From contig NC_048539.1 in assembly GCF_902806685.2 (NCBI RefSeq), positions 6,770,501 through 6,834,500 of the forward strand: a stretch of DNA of 64,000 nucleotides, in the 5' to 3' direction. Numbering within the stretch: the first letter of the stretch is position 1; every line of letters starts with the position of its first letter. The notes under the pieces are model-generated. The model did not search any database and was not told the origin of the DNA. It saw only the letters and a list, made by a program, of their open reading frames with translations. Shown piece by piece: positions 62,061 to 64,000 of this stretch. The stretch is from Maniola hyperantus (lineage: Eukaryota > Arthropoda > Insecta > Lepidoptera > Nymphalidae). The position numbers and the translations under genes are program-made.

Positions 62061-63832
62061 TCAGAATTTATCGACAAGTTGCAATATATGCTGCTGCTCC
62101 TGTTGGCGCCACTCCTCGCTGCCAGCGTCTCCCAGGTTGCCTGCGTACTCTGGCGACAAAAAAAAAACAATAAATAAAAACCATTACTCAGTACCAGCCG
62201 GGTTCCGATATGTATTATTTGCCCGATCTGCGGAGTGACTCAATGCCCACCACTAAATAATAGCCACAGATCTCATTTGACATTTATTTTTAATCCATCC
62301 ATCCATTGAAGGTTTTCTACAAAAAATATTTTAATTTCACTCAATGAAGCAGCAATGTCGAACCAACCAATATCAAATGAGCTTGGTGGCTATTGGTATA
62401 CTAAGTTAGCGTATCAGACCGCATATCACCGTATCATTCGTCATAACGTATTAAGTTTCGTATCTCATTAGACTCCTTAGTCCATTCAGTTTACTCCGTA
62501 TCAATCATATCATCAACTCTCGATCAAATGGTATCTGGTATCTCCTTGACAAAAACGCGTAAGTCCCATTTGTTCTACAGAACTTGACATCATCGAACAA
62601 TACGAGACAATTTTATCCTAATTTGTTCCATAGCATAAAATAGATTTTTCTTTCTTTAATTGTTCTAACTAAATTAATATCTATAGAAGTGCTATTTCAA
62701 ATAAATATCGTATTCTCTAAAGCTGACCAAATAAGTACGACAAAGGACATCAAGTTTCAACTCAAAAAAATTTTTGTTCAGAGACCTGTCTTGAGGTATG
62801 TACCTCTTAAATAGAGGTTGTTGGATTGATAATTGGTTTTAAGTTACAAAATTCCCCGAATTAATTTCAAATGCCAACAAATGATTATTTTACCTCTCAT
62901 GACGTGTCGAATAATCTTCAAAGAACCGCCTCTCAGCGATAGCACTCGTTGCACGCGTTGCTTTATCGCGGCCGGCCCCGCCGTGCATACCTGCCAAAAT
63001 ACTCCTAATCCTTAGTCAAAGTCAAATAATTTATTCAAAATCAGTACTCTTATTTATAAATGTGAAGTGTTTGTTTGTTGGTTTGTCTTTCAATCACTTC
63101 GCAGCGGTGCAACGGATTGACATGATTTTTTTCATGGGTATAGATAAAGATCTGGAGAGTGACATAGGCTACTTTTCATCCCGGAAAATAAAAGAGTTCC
63201 CACGGCATTTAAAAAAAACCTAATTCCACGCGGACGAAGTCGCGGGCATCAGCTAGTAGTTAATAAATTACAATTTTTTGATGGTCGGTTGTTGGATTTG
63301 TAAAATGATATATATAGTGGTGATAATTTTTACGCGAAATTAAAACTAAAGCTACAATACTTATCATAATATTTTATTTAAATAAAATGAGTTTTTATGA
63401 TGAGCAGATTTTTCAATCGCTGAATCAATGACCCATGGCCAGTTCATTATTGAGCACGGGTTTCCTTTCAGAATGAGAAGGCTTTGGTCATAGTCACACA
63501 GGCCAAACAGATTGGCAGACTTCACAAAACTTTGTGATGAGGTCACAAGCATGCAGTTTTCCTCACGATGTTTTCCTTCGCCGTTAAACAAAGAGATATT
63601 AATTGCTTAAAACGCGCATTATATCGTTGAATAATATGAACTAACTGAAGAATAAAAACATTTTGAGTGTTTATTTTGAAAATCTGTCAAAAGTAAAATA
63701 TTTTCTTGAGTTAAAGTTAACCCGCAACTTCCATACCTCCAAAATAATCCTATCGATGAGTTGCAGAGTAAACAGACCGCCGGATAACCTTTTCAAATAT
63801 TGTGCTTCGTCATCCAAGTCCTCACCTTCCGC
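62061..63832 (-). CDS. CTNNBL1: Beta-catenin-like protein 1, last three exons (5' partial)
   Basis: Armadillo-repeat nuclear protein associated with the Prp19 spliceosome complex. Exons on the - strand: 63737-63832, 62894-62990, 62061-62149 (TGA). Phases agree: 96 nt phase 0, 97 nt ending with one base, 89 nt completing it. The readings AQYLKRLSGGLFTLQLIDRI, IKQRVQRVLSLRGGSLKIIR and YAGNLGDAGSEEWRQQEQ, with the end HILQLVDKF, follow the CTNNBL1 C-terminus in order and spacing. Everything N-terminal lies right of the window; no further exon was recognised in 63833-64000. Convergent with GCLC. Confidence 0.92.
62268..62388. repeat. Short MITE-like repeat, copy 2
   Basis: Matches 5321-5437: CTCATTTGACATTTATTTTT at the left, AATATCAAATGAG at the right. 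Contains an extra (ATCC)n expansion. In a CTNNBL1 intron. Confidence 0.6.
63018..63360. mobile_element. LINE 3' end split by a family A SINE
   Basis: GTCAAATAATTTATTCAAAAT (63018-63040) and TTTTTGATGGTCGGTTGTTG onward (63275-63355) are contiguous in the related LINE tail at 5650-5790. Here they are separated by a complete reversed family A copy (about 63040-63258). The SINE is therefore younger than the LINE tail. Confidence 0.72.
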
Positions 63833-64000
63833 CTGAAAAAATGTTCAAATGTTAATCGGAATAAGTAATAAGGATATCGGTTTCAATGTTAAGTGATTTA
63901 CTTGCTGTCTGTTGAGGAGTTCCGTCCTCCATCGTGAAAAAATTAACCATTAAATGAGACAGAAAAATTACCAATCAATAACCTCCTCCCAAGCTAATCG

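Overview
The window is nuclear DNA from an insect, most likely a moth or butterfly. It holds intron-rich animal genes with GT-AG splice sites, and the spacers are AT-rich and full of SINE, MITE and LINE debris of types I associate with Lepidoptera. The species assignment is inference. No prokaryotic, organellar or viral genome features were seen.

Layout: (1) 1-5586, + strand: the 3' exons of the RhoGEF ECT2/pebble. (2) 10068 to about 18000, - strand: a ten-exon, strongly divergent SLC6-family transporter-like gene, convergent with ECT2. (3) 19454-37902, - strand: a complete 24-exon MED14 (Mediator tail/backbone subunit); the exons sum to 4170 nt, 1389 aa. (4) 41609-57172, + strand: a complete 11-exon GCLC (glutamate-cysteine ligase catalytic subunit), 1920 nt, 639 aa, divergent from MED14. 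(5) 62061-63832, - strand: the last three coding exons of CTNNBL1 (beta-catenin-like protein 1), convergent with GCLC. These genes act in cytokinesis, membrane transport, transcription, glutathione synthesis and splicing. They do not form a functional cluster.

Mobile DNA fills the rest. The standout is a 1.2-kb non-autonomous element with hAT hallmarks, present as two nearly identical copies in opposite orientation. One lies 197 bp upstream of the MED14 start codon and the other in GCLC intron 3. Each has its own perfect 8-bp target-site duplication. The element carries a nested SINE and a nested MITE. Other items are several MITE families (one GC-rich family with four copies), a 977-bp long-TIR element with a solitary arm nearby, a tRNA-derived SINE family, a very abundant SINE-like family (called A here), LINE remnants and a hAT transposase C-terminus.

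Other points of interest are a decayed tandem copy of MED14 exon 6, a phase-compatible candidate alternative exon in MED14, a GC-AG intron in MED14, loss of the signature motif and apparently of TM7 in the SLC6-like gene, a presequence-like in-frame extension upstream of GCLC, and a stem-loop carrying poly(A) signals on both strands between the convergent ECT2 and SLC6-like genes. All homology calls come from reading translations against remembered family patterns, without any database search.
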